The position numbers and the translations under genes are program-made. From Zymoseptoria tritici IPO323 (Eukaryota > Ascomycota > Dothideomycetes > Mycosphaerellales > Mycosphaerellaceae), in contig NC_018206.1 in the NCBI RefSeq assembly GCF_000219625.1, forward strand, positions 310,001 through 374,000: 64,000 nt of DNA. The letters are read 5' to 3'. Shown piece by piece: positions 35,831 to 46,303 of this stretch (position 1 is its first letter; the number at the start of each line of letters is the position of its first letter). The notes under the pieces are model-generated. The model did not search any database. It had not been told where the DNA came from and saw only the letters and a list, made by a program, of their open reading frames with translations.

Positions 35831-36840
35831 TTATTCCATCGACACGTCCGACGGCTTATACGCAAACCACTGATAAACCGACAGCTCCTTGGCGGACATT
35901 CTGTCTTCGAGCAACCACTTCAACAGCTTCCTCAGCATGTCGGCGAACAGCGTCTCTTCCTTCTCATCATGGAAACCGCCGTCCAGCGCTGTTCCCTTTC
36001 AATACACATTCCCGACCAGCACATCTTGGATCGATGCTCGGCAGACGAGTGTCCTATTGCTCGTACAAGTACGCTTCCCTGGATCGGAGGCGACAATCTG
36101 GAGGGTCCTTCCGATGTGATCCGTCTCTGCTGGGCAATACCGCTCGCGGACATCCAACTTTCTCCACCAATGGCCTGATCTTTTCCCAAAGATCTTGAAA
36201 AGTTGCCGAGCGACTCGTTTGAATTATCCATGAACGCGCCGAACAGCCCACAGCCTCTTCTCAGCCCGCAGAGCAAGCTGGCGAGCGCCCACATCACTTT
36301 CGACTCCGATCCGATTGTCCATAATCAGCTCAGGGCTACTGCGGATTCGTAGTAGACCCAGCCTGTCCGGGAATTCGATCACTGCGAAAGATATGCCAAA
36401 GTCGATCATACAAGTTCGGGAGCTATGCCACTTTTGCAACGAGCCTTTGGAAAGTGACTGAATGGACGAGGTGCTGAAGCTCCGACGGGTCCGCACGGGT
36501 TTCGTCATCGAAGTTTGTGACTTGGACGAACTCAGATGGTGAATCGATCAGGTGCTGCTCGGAGAGGCTTTTCGGGACTTTGGTTTGGATCATAATGTTG
36601 GAAGGCGTCAGACCTGCAGAGTTACTGTTAGTATCGGAGAAGCATACCTGCAGGGAAGATTGCTCATCATCATGATCGATTCTGTGCTCATGCAGCATTG
36701 CAAGTTCCCGCACTATGGACCGACAGGTTACGTTCAGAGCGCAGACGTCTCCCGAGCCCTGAGTATCGATGACTCGCTGTCTTCGTTGCTTGGTTCGCCG
36801 CACGGAGGCATGACAAGACACAGATGACCTTCACTGGTAC
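35831..36840 (-). pseudogene. Protein kinase pseudogene (SRPK-like catalytic domain), several frameshifts
   Basis: Kinase motifs appear on the minus strand in order but in different frames. First ELAMLHEHRIDH..., with a probable intron (GTATGC...CTGCAG with ACTAAC), then LTPSNIMIQ in place of the catalytic-loop D-L-x-x-x-N. Next is MIDFGISF (DFG), SSPELIMDN, SDV then WALASLL in a shifted frame, and WWRK in another frame. Last is ADMLRKLLKWLLEDRMSAKEL ending at a stop at 35831. At least three frame changes are required, and no start or glycine loop is visible. The gene is tail-to-tail with COQ4, 67 bp apart. It is a relic of the fungal SRPK-like kinase expansions. Confidence 0.72.
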
Positions 36841-37275
36841 CCTCTTCGAGCGGAAGCTATAGGAACCTTGCATCGAAGCATTGGAAAGTTGGCGCTTTCA
36901 TGGCTTCGAGGACTTCACCTGGCGTTGAACTGGCCACCCCAACAGTGCACAAGCTGCGTCGAGTGACAGCTGTGGGAGTTGGAGAGTGCTACTAATGCTG
37001 GTAACTCACGAACAAGTGAGTTCCCACTTGGTATAAGGAAGAATCTGATGGTTTATGATAGCGAAGTGAAGCTCACAGAGATGTCCTCAACTCCCGGCGC
37101 GAGCGCATGTTGTCACATGTCAAACTCTGTAAGCCGCTGGCGTCCACATCACTCGCATGACCGGAGCCGCAGAGCCCGACTGCGACACGACTATTTCACC
37201 GTCACCCGCTCCCATTCGACACCCTCCTTCACACATCAGCATCGCACTTCTTCGATACAATCAAACCCATTCAGC
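36841..37275. other. Intergenic before the F-box array
   Basis: Between the kinase relic and the first array gene. Contains TGTCACATGT at 37111. Otherwise nothing supported. Confidence 0.5.
37111..37120 (+). promoter_or_regulatory. Shared upstream motif TGTCACATGT, array gene 1
   Basis: 165 bp upstream of the ATG at 37276. The same 9-base core occurs upstream of array genes 3, 5 and 6. CACATG is an E-box-like hexamer; the binding factor is unknown. Confidence 0.4.
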
Positions 37276-38526
37276 ATGGCAGACCTTCAGCCTGCGTCCG
37301 CCTCGCATCGCGCAAACACAAGACCGCAAGCCGCGTCGCCTGCCGACGATAGGTCCATCAATATCAGTCAAGCAGCCGACCGCACTGATCTCAGGACGAT
37401 GTCCCACACCAACAGTCTCGGCGGACTCCCGCCAGAAATCTTCGATCATGTCGCCGGCCTCACTACGCCGGAAGATCTGATGTCTCTCCGGCTCGTGTCT
37501 CGAGACGTCGCGGCCAAGGTCCTCTGCATCTGCAAGCCTGTTCTCTTCTCGACCAAGAAGATCATGCTGTGTCACGAGGCAAGCATGCTCTCTGCCCTGG
37601 AGCATGCGCAGCATCCCACCTTGGGAAACGCTATCCGTCGAATCGTTCTATTCGACAACGTTCTTGAAGATCCAGACGAGTCCTACATGAGCATCAAACC
37701 CACTCGTGGTTACATTCGGGAATGGGAAGGGGCCTACCAGACTCAGAAACGCATGTTCGGCCACGGAGATGCTCTTCGCTTACTTACGGACTTTCTCAAG
37801 ACGGTCTCAAAAAGTGGAGTTCTATCCGATCTGCGCATTCAGAGGTGCGATGGGACAGAGTTGAGCTCTCGGCAACCGTCCTTACCACGTGGATGTTACA
37901 AAAACAAACATCCTTCGGACGACTTCTTTCTCAGCACGCTATTGACGGCGATCATTACATCAGGATTTGCCGCGGATACCTTCGCAATGATCATTGACAC
38001 GAAATACAATCTGAGCACAACACTTCTGCCAGTCGTTCATCACGGAGCTCAGGCCTCGAGCATGTCTCGGTACGAGCTGGCCTTCTCCAGGTTCAAGGCA
38101 CTTGAGTTGGTCCTGTCCGTTCAAGACACCCATCGCTCGTTGGGCGATGATACAGAGGCCATCAGAAATTTCTGCCGCGCCAAATTCTGCCAAAAGATCG
38201 TCTCACTCATCATAACGGGCGATTGCCATTGGGATAACAGGTTGGATTCGGAGAGTGAAGAAACCGCTCATCAGTTCAATGAGCTGATGAGCATGGAGTG
38301 TCCTCGCCTGGAGGTGCTGAAACTGCATGGCTACCATGTCGAGTGTGATGCACTAATGGCTTTTGCCAAACGCCACAAATGCCTCTCGAAGGCGGCGTTT
38401 GGCTACGGAACTCTCAATGATGCATCTGGTCCAATTGATTACGAGGATAATTGGGACTTCTACCAAGACATGGCCTCTTCCACTGAGATCGCGGAGGTGA
38501 TACACGATGAGAAATTGATGGGTTGA
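37276..38526 (+). CDS. F-box-like protein, array gene 1 (416 aa)
   Basis: First of seven tandem paralogues. The F-box-like segment is GGLPPEIFDHVAGLTTPEDL followed by LRLVSRDVAAKVL (about residues 51-90). In F-box proteins this part binds Skp1 and makes the protein a substrate receptor of an SCF ubiquitin ligase. The remainder is a divergent leucine-rich region with conserved family stretches (FSRFKALELVLSV-like, LEVLKLHGY). Single exon. The ATG at 37276 opens a Ser/Ala-rich leader; a second ATG at 37399 lies 14 codons before the F-box, and the frame is also open upstream of 37276. Substrate unknown. Confidence 0.82.
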   Translation: MADLQPASASHRANTRPQAASPADDRSINISQAADRTDLRTMSHTNSLGGLPPEIFDHVAGLTTPEDLMSLRLVSRDVAAKVLCICKPVLFSTKKIMLCHEASMLSALEHAQHPTLGNAIRRIVLFDNVLEDPDESYMSIKPTRGYIREWEGAYQTQKRMFGHGDALRLLTDFLKTVSKSGVLSDLRIQRCDGTELSSRQPSLPRGCYKNKHPSDDFFLSTLLTAIITSGFAADTFAMIIDTKYNLSTTLLPVVHHGAQASSMSRYELAFSRFKALELVLSVQDTHRSLGDDTEAIRNFCRAKFCQKIVSLIITGDCHWDNRLDSESEETAHQFNELMSMECPRLEVLKLHGYHVECDALMAFAKRHKCLSKAAFGYGTLNDASGPIDYEDNWDFYQDMASSTEIAEVIHDEKLMG

Positions 38527-39338
38527 GTGCCATGCTGTCGCGATACACATGCCTGGCAAGCATCATGTGGTCCAGCTCTGAACTGCAAAGTTTCCGATGC
38601 AATACAGTCCTTTCCATGGCACCAAGCTGTGCGCGGACGATTGGAGTGGCATGCGATTCTTGCCAGTTTCAGGCAACATGAGCGTACGTGTTGAGCTTCT
38701 TTCGCGTTGGAAACCGAAAGTACTTTGCTTAGGTTCCACTTGCTGTTGCACATCAAAAGTACGTACCTATCCTTCAATCTCTACTCACCAAATTGTCTGC
38801 CTGTCGTCAAACAAGATGGACGCTTAATTTCGAAATGAGCGTGCATTAGATGACAGAACATCATTGGAAGTCCGGTCATACAACCTAGGGGATTTCCGAG
38901 TCCGATGGCTGACACAGAAGTGTGCCTGCAAAGGCCTCCGGCACTCTGATGAACAGTGCTGATGCGAGGCATCGGACCATGAATTCGAATCAGCACCAAG
39001 ACAACACCGCTTCGCCGGGGGAGGTTTCCAGTGACTGAGACATTGGTTCATCCACTTCAGGCCCTGGACTTCAGTGAGCTTCCGGGTCTATGCGTGCAGA
39101 GTCTCAGACTTTGGGATATTAAAATAAGACAGTCTTACGCGAGTTCGGCATCATCGTCATTCTAGAAGCCGTATATAACAGCGAGTCAGTGATTCATTGA
39201 ACAGACAGCAACCGAACCAGCATACATCCTTCGCACCTAACGAACATCCTGCAGTTCCCTCCGCCTTCAGATTATTGGGTCACTTCTAGCCCATCGAAGT
39301 CCGGAATACTGCCGACAAACACACTTCTACCAAGAAAG
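38527..39338. other. Intergenic between array genes 1 and 2
   Basis: About 0.8 kb. TATATAA at 39172 is probably the TATA box of array gene 2. A short stretch near 39058-39130 (ALDFSELPG...VQSLRLWD) resembles the array's leucine-rich part and may be a relic; weak. Confidence 0.4.
39172..39178 (+). promoter_or_regulatory. TATA box of array gene 2
   Basis: TATATAA, 167 bp upstream of the ATG at 39339. Confidence 0.4.
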
Positions 39339-40352
39339 ATGACCCAATTCATCATCCAAGGAACCTCGCTGGCCGAGCCCAAATACCAAATGCAAGTGGA
39401 TCTCGCAAGTATGACCAGCATGCGGGCTGCCATCGAGTACGTCGAAGATACATCAAGCGGACCGTCAGTCGACACTCTCATCCTCCGTGACAATTCCATA
39501 CCGGATCCTAGTACCGCTAGCGATACTTCTGTGGATATCTACCCACAGCTGAAAGCCCGCTACGACGAACAATCCCACATGCGCCGACGGCGGGAAGATT
39601 TCAGGCTCCTCTGTGAGCTTTTCCACAAGTGCAAACAGCATCAGAGGATCACGACAGTACGGTTCGAAACGTACAGCCATCCATTGGACGTCCTGCACTT
39701 CTTCGATGAGTACGACGACGCATTCCTAGACACTGGTCACTATGCATTACTCCTTGTCTTAATGGCCGCAGCAAACTGCGGGTCTTTCGCGCAAGCGTTC
39801 ATCATGGATACGAGGAACTTCCAGGCACTGCCTATTGCTCGTTATGGACTCCACGGAAGCACTACGGAGACTTGTCAAAGAGCTTTCAACCGCTTTCAGC
39901 ATCTTGATCTCGTCCTACAACTGTCCGAGAGTGGGGAGAAAGATCAATCTAACGAAACGAAGCACGCTGAGAGATTCTTCGCAGCTATTCCGCTGGAGAA
40001 AGTTCGTTCACTCAAGATTGTTCCTTTCGCGGGGGAGGGTTGTACCCTAGAGGCAACAGATGCACTTCTTCTCTCCGACTTTCCGAGCTTGGAAAGGCTC
40101 GAAATCTCACAAGCCGCCTTCGATGGCTTCACAATGGTGAGGTTCCTGCAATCTGCAGAGGCCTTGCAGAGTCTGCACCTTACGCTATGCGATGTGGAAG
40201 AGGTACCGGCAGCATTTCTCGACTCACAGAAGTGGTGTGAAGGCATATCGAGCGGCCTTGGCATTGCAGATGTTGCTGCAGAAGACTCAATCTTCTCTGG
40301 AGGAGAATGCCAGGACGAACGGGCGAGGGGAGGATTCTTCGAGCTCATTTGA
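39339..40352 (+). CDS. Array gene 2, family member without an F-box (337 aa)
   Basis: Aligns with the paralogues from the segment after their F-box: QVDLASMTSMRAAIEYVED corresponds to the MLSTTSSIRNAIEVVDH region of array gene 3, followed by the common L(V/R)D(N/D)S(L/I)PDPS motif and the family's LRR-like C-terminal part (FNRFQHLDLVLQL, LEKVRSLKIV). The first ~45 residues of the other members, which include the F-box, are missing, and I found no F-box remnant upstream. Such a protein could not join an SCF complex by itself. It may be a decoy, a truncated copy or a degenerating gene. Single exon, intact frame. Confidence 0.72.
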   Translation: MTQFIIQGTSLAEPKYQMQVDLASMTSMRAAIEYVEDTSSGPSVDTLILRDNSIPDPSTASDTSVDIYPQLKARYDEQSHMRRRREDFRLLCELFHKCKQHQRITTVRFETYSHPLDVLHFFDEYDDAFLDTGHYALLLVLMAAANCGSFAQAFIMDTRNFQALPIARYGLHGSTTETCQRAFNRFQHLDLVLQLSESGEKDQSNETKHAERFFAAIPLEKVRSLKIVPFAGEGCTLEATDALLLSDFPSLERLEISQAAFDGFTMVRFLQSAEALQSLHLTLCDVEEVPAAFLDSQKWCEGISSGLGIADVAAEDSIFSGGECQDERARGGFFELI

Positions 40353-40901
40353 TCTCGTGCATGTGTTACGCCGGCCATGGCATGCGTAGGCATAATAAGG
40401 AGGCGGCCACTTCTGTTGGATGAGACTACGCACTACGCCTTGTTCAGGTCAGCGACCCTTGAAAATGCTTTGTCACATGCTGAAATCTTACCTTAGTTCC
40501 GGAATTCACTCGCTAAATTCTGGCGCGAGACATCCAGACTTCGCCAACGCTTAAACACTTTCCCATCAACCTTCATCTCCAGATTCTCGGTACGCTCAAC
40601 ATCAAGTCTGCTTTCGCAATTTGCGCCTAATACAAAGCGCTTAAGCAGCCTCCATCGAACACCACTACCAGGACAAAATCCGAAGCGGCGTTTGCACTCG
40701 CGCATCGATTGCACCTTCTTAATTCACTTCAACACCTTCATCGGACTCTACAACAGTGGTAGGTCCGCCGTGTGCACCGTTCGCCTGTCTCATTATCCCT
40801 TTCCGAAGCCGCTCACCGCTGACACGATCTGTCGCAGCTTCTTTACATCAACAGCAAGACACCACTTCATCAAACCCGGTTGAGACAACATTATCTCTAC
40901 C
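40353..40901. other. Intergenic between array genes 2 and 3
   Basis: Promoter of array gene 3; contains TGTCACATGC at 40471-40480. No gene seen. Confidence 0.5.
40471..40480 (+). promoter_or_regulatory. Shared upstream motif TGTCACATGC, array gene 3
   Basis: 431 bp upstream of the ATG at 40902. Confidence 0.4.
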
Positions 40902-41984
40902 ATGGAGCAATCTCCCACCCTGCTTGGACTGCCGGTCGAGATGTTCCAGCGCATCGCCGAACTCACCTCAAAGGAGGAGCTGATGTGTCTCCGCTTGGTA
41001 TCGCGCGACTGCGCCGCCAAGGTGCTGAAGGTGTACAAAGAAGTGCTCTTCTCTGAGCAAAAAGTCATGCTATCTACCACTTCGAGCATTCGAAATGCCA
41101 TTGAAGTCGTTGATCATCCGGTATTCGGCGGTGTGGTTCAGAAACTGGTGCTGGTGGACGATTCATTGCCGGATCCATCCGATATCGACTTTACTAGCAG
41201 CACCGAAACTGGTCGCGAGGAATCGGCTTGCGCACGTCTACTCACGGCTACGCATCGTGCACAGAACTCGACATGGAAGCAAGGAGAAAGCCTCCGCTTG
41301 CTCACCCTCCTTCTCCGCAAGTACTCCCAGGGTGCCAAGAACTCGATCATTCATCTGGAGACAATCTCCGAGCTTGAGATTGAGGACGGGCGGGAACTAT
41401 GGAGCGGGAACGATGTGGGCAGCTTGGAGATGGTACTGAGGGCTGTGGTGGCGTCAAAGGCTCGCTTCGGGACGCTCTCCATGGACAAAACGGTCGTCGA
41501 TGGGATATGTCCTGTCAAATCCGGACGGGACGACTCTAGGAGCCAACTGTGTACAGAGGCGCTCCGTGATAACTTCAAGGAGCTTGACATCGTCATCGAA
41601 GCATACCGTTGTAGTCACATGCACGATGTCAAGCGGGCGCGCCATTTCTATTCCTCAATATCGCACGCCAAGCTCAGATCGGTCAAGATCGTTGGTGGGC
41701 CCGTTCCCGAACATCAACCCTCTGCACAAGAACCCGCGATCGCTGCATTGATGGACCAGGAGTTCAAATCTCTGGAGTTCCTCGAGTTCGGCCGAGTTGG
41801 TCTTCAGTGGCATAGGCTTGTGCCCTTCCTGACCCGCCAGCGGAACTTGCGCGAACTTCGTTTCTCCGACACCTGGGTGTACGACACTCCGGAGACTTAT
41901 TACGACGTGGAAACAGCATGCGGATTTCTCTCCCGGGCCTGTGATATCGCGAAGGTGACAGAAGAGGCTACTGTATTTGATTGA
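40902..41984 (+). CDS. F-box-like protein, array gene 3 (360 aa)
   Basis: Short N-terminus, then F-box-like LGLPVEMFQRIAELTSKEEL and LRLVSRDCAAKVLKVYKE (residues about 8-48), closest to the general F-box consensus in the array. Next come the LVDDSLPDPS motif and leucine-rich C-terminal segments ending LVPFLTRQRNLRELRF. Single exon with an unambiguous start. Expected to act as an SCF substrate receptor; target unknown. Confidence 0.85.
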   Translation: MEQSPTLLGLPVEMFQRIAELTSKEELMCLRLVSRDCAAKVLKVYKEVLFSEQKVMLSTTSSIRNAIEVVDHPVFGGVVQKLVLVDDSLPDPSDIDFTSSTETGREESACARLLTATHRAQNSTWKQGESLRLLTLLLRKYSQGAKNSIIHLETISELEIEDGRELWSGNDVGSLEMVLRAVVASKARFGTLSMDKTVVDGICPVKSGRDDSRSQLCTEALRDNFKELDIVIEAYRCSHMHDVKRARHFYSSISHAKLRSVKIVGGPVPEHQPSAQEPAIAALMDQEFKSLEFLEFGRVGLQWHRLVPFLTRQRNLRELRFSDTWVYDTPETYYDVETACGFLSRACDIAKVTEEATVFD

Positions 41985-42653
41985 GGCTAGGATCGATTTC
42001 CACGCGAGACATCAGGGCAATGCAGTCATCTCGACCAAGTAGGGCTCGAAGACAGCCATGGAAACAATCCGGAGACACATATGTCTGGGCTGTTTTCACT
42101 ATTTCGTTCGCAATGCAGATTCTGCTAGGTAGATCGTACGGCATTTGAGATGCTTTGGGGTATATCAGCTGTGCCATTTGAAAGACGTGCTACTTGTCCG
42201 TTCTCTTTCCTCGGGTAGTAACGGCACTCAGCTTTCAACATCTCCACCATGTGTATGTACTGGAGGTCAAGCTCTGAGAAAGCTGCTGGGTGCGTTGTGC
42301 ATCTCAAAATGGTTTCTGCAGCGATCCACTTTGCGCTGCCAGGTTTGTTGCTGTCATGCTGAGAGCTTTGCCATAGTTTGCCGCGCTGCTTGTCCGACTG
42401 AGAGATTTCGCTGTTGTCATCTGCTGGAACATTCCTCTTCCGACCCAAGCTGCTTGCTTGCGAAGTGCAAACATGGCCGGTTAACACACAAGCCCTTTGA
42501 ACCATGCTTAACTTCTAGTGCTTGCAATTCCCTCCGATCCGAGACGACGATCGTGCCCAGAACGCCGTCACATCAAAAGGACTTTCTTGTCTTGCGAGAG
42601 ACACCAAATCTTCGCTGCATACATCCGCTTTCTTTCTGACGAACTCCCGAACC
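41985..42653. other. Intergenic between array genes 3 and 4
   Basis: No gene, repeat or shared TGTCACATG motif seen. The frame of array gene 4 is open upstream to 42522, but the sequence there looks like leader. Confidence 0.5.
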
Positions 42654-43793
42654 ATGAGCACTCCTGACATGCTGAGCAGCCTCCCGGTCGAGCTATTCGA
42701 GCTCATCGCCGAGGATGTCATGAGCGGCTCGAGCGAAGACCTTACAGGTCTCCGGCAGACGAGCTCTCAAAGTGCAGCCAAGGTGATGAGGCTCTACAAG
42801 AAGTGTCGCTTCGCGGAGATTGCTGTACGCCTGGTCCGCCCTTCCAGCATAGTCAACGCCACAAAGATCATCGAAAGCCGTATTGTAGGATCTGCAGTCC
42901 GCAAAATTACCTTCGTGGACAACTCACTGCCAGACCCATCTCGCAAGGACGAAGAAGGTTCCGAACAGCACTCGAGCTCAGCTGACGACAATCAATCTGA
43001 CTCCGGGGAGGACGAGCATTCCGATTCCGAGAATGCTGATGCAGACGAGTCGAATGCCGACTCGGCGGACAGCTCTCCTGAAGACAAGGCTTATCACACA
43101 CAGCAAGCCATGCGGGAGACCGGACAAGATCGAGACCTGCTCATCAAGCTCTTCGACAAGTTTGGGCGTGGTGGGAGAAGAAGCAGGAAGCTGAGCGTCG
43201 TCTTTCGATCCCGTCGCGAAGAAGGAGAAGGGACGTTGCATGATGGCCACTGCCTTGCGATCGTCATGCTTGCCATTGCATCTTCCAGTGCGACTTTCAA
43301 GGCCTTTACCATGGATGTTGGGAGGGCACAGGGTATTCCGGTCACTCAATATGGGAAGAACTTCCAGAGTGGCATCATCTGCAAGTCCGCCCTTTCGCAC
43401 TTCAAGGCCCTTGATCTTGTGCTGAACGTCGACGAGGACGACCTCGCCCGAGCGCGCGACTTCGTTGACATGATCAGCAAGCTCAAGATCCGCTCGTTGA
43501 CGTTCAAGACTCTGGTGGATGGAGAAATGACGAAATTCATCGACATCGATACGTTGATGAAGCTGAAGTTTCCAGATACGGAGAACTTTGAGTTCGAGCA
43601 TGTGTTCGTTTCCTGGGACAAGCTGGTATCGTTTCTCAAACGCCAGAAGAGCTTGCGAAACCTGGTCATCACCTTTCACGAGGCTACGGTAGACGAGGAG
43701 CCGCAGATTTTCCAGTGTCGGTCTCAGGAGGCACGCAACGAGCTCTCCCGCCTCACTGAGAATGCTGATTTGATCTTCAATGGGTTCCACTGA
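42654..43793 (+). CDS. F-box-like protein with acidic insert, array gene 4 (379 aa)
   Basis: F-box-like segment LSSLPVELFELIAEDV...LRQTSSQSAAKVM (residues about 6-48), then FVDNSLPDPS and a strongly acidic Asp/Glu/Ser-rich insert (about residues 100-145) that the other members have only in shorter form. The conserved middle (RDLLIKLFDKFG, CLAIVMLAIASSSATFKAFTMDVG, SALSHFKALDLVLNV) and the LVSFLKRQKSLRNL end are shared with genes 5-7. Single exon. ATG at 42654 is chosen because it lies just before the F-box, as in the paralogues. Confidence 0.83.
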   Translation: MSTPDMLSSLPVELFELIAEDVMSGSSEDLTGLRQTSSQSAAKVMRLYKKCRFAEIAVRLVRPSSIVNATKIIESRIVGSAVRKITFVDNSLPDPSRKDEEGSEQHSSSADDNQSDSGEDEHSDSENADADESNADSADSSPEDKAYHTQQAMRETGQDRDLLIKLFDKFGRGGRRSRKLSVVFRSRREEGEGTLHDGHCLAIVMLAIASSSATFKAFTMDVGRAQGIPVTQYGKNFQSGIICKSALSHFKALDLVLNVDEDDLARARDFVDMISKLKIRSLTFKTLVDGEMTKFIDIDTLMKLKFPDTENFEFEHVFVSWDKLVSFLKRQKSLRNLVITFHEATVDEEPQIFQCRSQEARNELSRLTENADLIFNGFH

Positions 43794-44425
43794 AGCTCTT
43801 GCGGTCGAAGAGAACATCAGGGCATCACATGCCGGAGAAGGAAAGGGCATGTCATCCAGGGAGAATGGTAAGGTATGCTTTCAACTCCAATAGAGCGCCA
43901 CCTGAAGGTTGTGCTTTGCTCCCGAGCATTGCGAGCTGTTTCCCGGGGGCTCTTTCGCCGCGGTCGTGCTTCAGGGGCCGAAGTAGTCAGTTGTGGCAGT
44001 GTTGAAGCGTTATGATAGATTCAGTCCGATGCAAAGAGATCTGATGGTACATGATATCCTTTCCAAACAAAGCTCCTAAAAGTCGTGATGTACTGCGCCG
44101 AGCTGCGGAGCTCTATGCGTCTGAGATTGTGTCACATGCAAGAGTTCAAAGTCTTGAAAGTGTCACAGGCGACTTATCGCCGAGCTTAGGCATCAACCGT
44201 ATGTTTCTCATTTGAACCTTCCTCCAATCACCACAAACTCAACATCACCTGCACGCTTATCGAGCCGATCAGAAGAGCTTCCAGACTCGCACTCGCCGCA
44301 CCTGCGCTCGCATCCGTCAGTTCGTCTTTCCGGTCTTGCAAACGCCTTCACTTCACTTCATCATCGAACAGCCAAGTCCGTCCATGCCACAGGACCCGCA
44401 AACAACATACATCGACTACCACAGT
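43794..44425. other. Intergenic between array genes 4 and 5
   Basis: Promoter of array gene 5, with TGTCACATGC at 44130-44139. Nothing else seen. Confidence 0.5.
44130..44139 (+). promoter_or_regulatory. Shared upstream motif TGTCACATGC, array gene 5
   Basis: 296 bp upstream of the preferred ATG at 44426, almost the same distance as in array gene 6 (297 bp). Confidence 0.45.
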
Positions 44426-45568
44426 ATGGCGCTCTTCCGCCCGTTCGATAACGGCATGCTACCAGCCGAGATGGTCGAGTTGATTGCCCAAAAACTCCCG
44501 CAAGAAGATCTGGGCAGCTTTCGTCAGGCTTCTCGCATGTGTGCTGCAGGCGTCTCGAAAGTCTTCAAGGAAAATCTCCGGTCCTTGCGCGTGAGGCTTG
44601 CCACAGAGTCGAGCATTGCGAATGCCATCAAGATCGTCAATCATGCAGACTTGGGCGCGGCGGTTCAAGAACTGATTCTCGTCGACAATCATGCCGATGA
44701 CCCAGCGAACCACGACTTCTCGTCAAGCCGTGACGGAGACGAACTGCGCCTAGGACACGCAAGGGCAGCTCGTAGAAAAGCTCGGACGACGTATTCTCAG
44801 CAAACCTCGATGCGGGAATGTGGAAGCGACCGACGCTTACTTACGCAGCTCTTTGACAAGTGCGACGAGATCGGGATCAAGGAAATGGTCTTTGAGTCGG
44901 AAAATTGCGGAGACTGGGACGAGGAAGGGTACTGGAACGAGGATCTTCAGAAAGACTGTCGCAAGGGACAATGGGAGGCGTGCGACAACCACTGCTTTAT
45001 GGCCGTGATGCTCGCAGTAGTGTCCTCCGGTACGAGCTTTGACACATTCAGAATGAATGTCGGTGAAGGCTGCGGTATTCCAATGACCCTATACGGAGCG
45101 CAGCTCGAGAAGGGAATGATATGCCGCGCTGCGCTGTCCCGATTCAAGCATCTGGATCTTATGCTGAACGTGGAGAGCCGAGACACCGGCTTCGAGAGCG
45201 CCCAAGCTCGCGAGTTTCTTGCAACCATGGCGAAACTCGACATCCGCGGCCTGGCAATCGCATATCTGAGCACTGAGAGTGCCGATCACGACTATGCCCC
45301 AGCGCTGCACCAAATTTTGGAGCAGCAATTCCCAACGATCCAAATGCTGGTATTTGGAGAAGTGAACCTCTCCTGGCGCAGTCTCGTGCCATTCCTGAAG
45401 CGTCACAAGAGCTTGCGCAGAATGAAACTTCTTGATACCACAATTGAAGACGTACCGCGAGAAGTGTCGCACAAAGATTTCTGCGACGAGCTCTCGCGAG
45501 CGAGTGAAATTCCTGAGGTGACCGAGACATGCTTATGGTTAGGCTTTGAGGGATCGGACTCAGAGTGA
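44426..45568 (+). CDS. F-box-like protein, array gene 5 (380 aa)
   Basis: F-box-like MLPAEMVELIAQKLPQEDL and FRQASRMCAAGVSKVFKE (about residues 11-50), LVDNHADDPA, then the family's conserved core with RRLLTQLFDKCDE, HCFMAVMLAVVSSGTSFDTF, SRFKHLDLMLNV and LVPFLKRHKSLRRM. ATG at 44426 gives an N-terminus like the paralogues; an upstream in-frame ATG at 44336 is possible. Single exon. Confidence 0.83.
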   Translation: MALFRPFDNGMLPAEMVELIAQKLPQEDLGSFRQASRMCAAGVSKVFKENLRSLRVRLATESSIANAIKIVNHADLGAAVQELILVDNHADDPANHDFSSSRDGDELRLGHARAARRKARTTYSQQTSMRECGSDRRLLTQLFDKCDEIGIKEMVFESENCGDWDEEGYWNEDLQKDCRKGQWEACDNHCFMAVMLAVVSSGTSFDTFRMNVGEGCGIPMTLYGAQLEKGMICRAALSRFKHLDLMLNVESRDTGFESAQAREFLATMAKLDIRGLAIAYLSTESADHDYAPALHQILEQQFPTIQMLVFGEVNLSWRSLVPFLKRHKSLRRMKLLDTTIEDVPREVSHKDFCDELSRASEIPEVTETCLWLGFEGSDSE

Positions 45569-46303
45569 CGGGCGCTCTTGTCCCACAGAAAAGACAAGGA
45601 CACCGACGGTCGTTTCGGGCGGAAGCCTATCTTGCTAACACCCAAGATGCTACGGTCTCGTTCTGCAGCGTTCGATCTCGACAGGTCAAAGCGGTGCGGC
45701 ATGACGGATAGAGGGACGAGGCATTTTTCTCAAAGAACGGGTCCGGCGAGTCGTACCGATGGATCGGTGGGAATGACAACAGAAGGTCTGAGATTTGTGC
45801 CCTCCATTCCGACGCTGCGATACTCTTATCCATGTTTTGCTGCGTTCCTTCTCGAGTGGCCAGGGTAGTGCGTTAAAGCAGCATCGATCAGCATGATAAG
45901 TCCGCAATGCAGCAGTATCAGATGCCAAGCATGATCCCATTCACTCGAATCGAATCTCTCTCAAGCTTGTTGTGCAATGCGTCCCTTTGTGATCATGTAT
46001 GTTTTCTGTCACATGCGAAAACCTTGAATCTTCACGTTTGCCCTTCACTTTGCTTCACTCTTCAGGATGCAAACGTGCACACATCGCAACGTCCACTTCC
46101 TTTTGCGACGTCGATTCCTTCGACCACCATCAACACCGACACTCCGCACCGAGCGACATACTCTCAAGAAGCCACTGCGCACGGAGCGACAGCAACAGAG
46201 ATTTGCATCCGTGCCGCCGTCACCTTGATCACCTCGCCATCACTTCCAATTCCGTAAGTCCAGCGCTGAAAGGGCTTCAGCAAGAGAGGGAAAACGGCCA
46301 GCT
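45569..46303. other. Intergenic between array genes 5 and 6
   Basis: Contains TGTCACATGC at 46007-46016. No gene seen. Confidence 0.5.
46007..46016 (+). promoter_or_regulatory. Shared upstream motif TGTCACATGC, array gene 6
   Basis: 297 bp upstream of the ATG at 46304. Confidence 0.45.

Noticed and set aside
39050..39175. Short stretch resembling the LRR part of the F-box family
   Set aside because: Only about 20 residues of loose similarity. Too little to call a relic gene.
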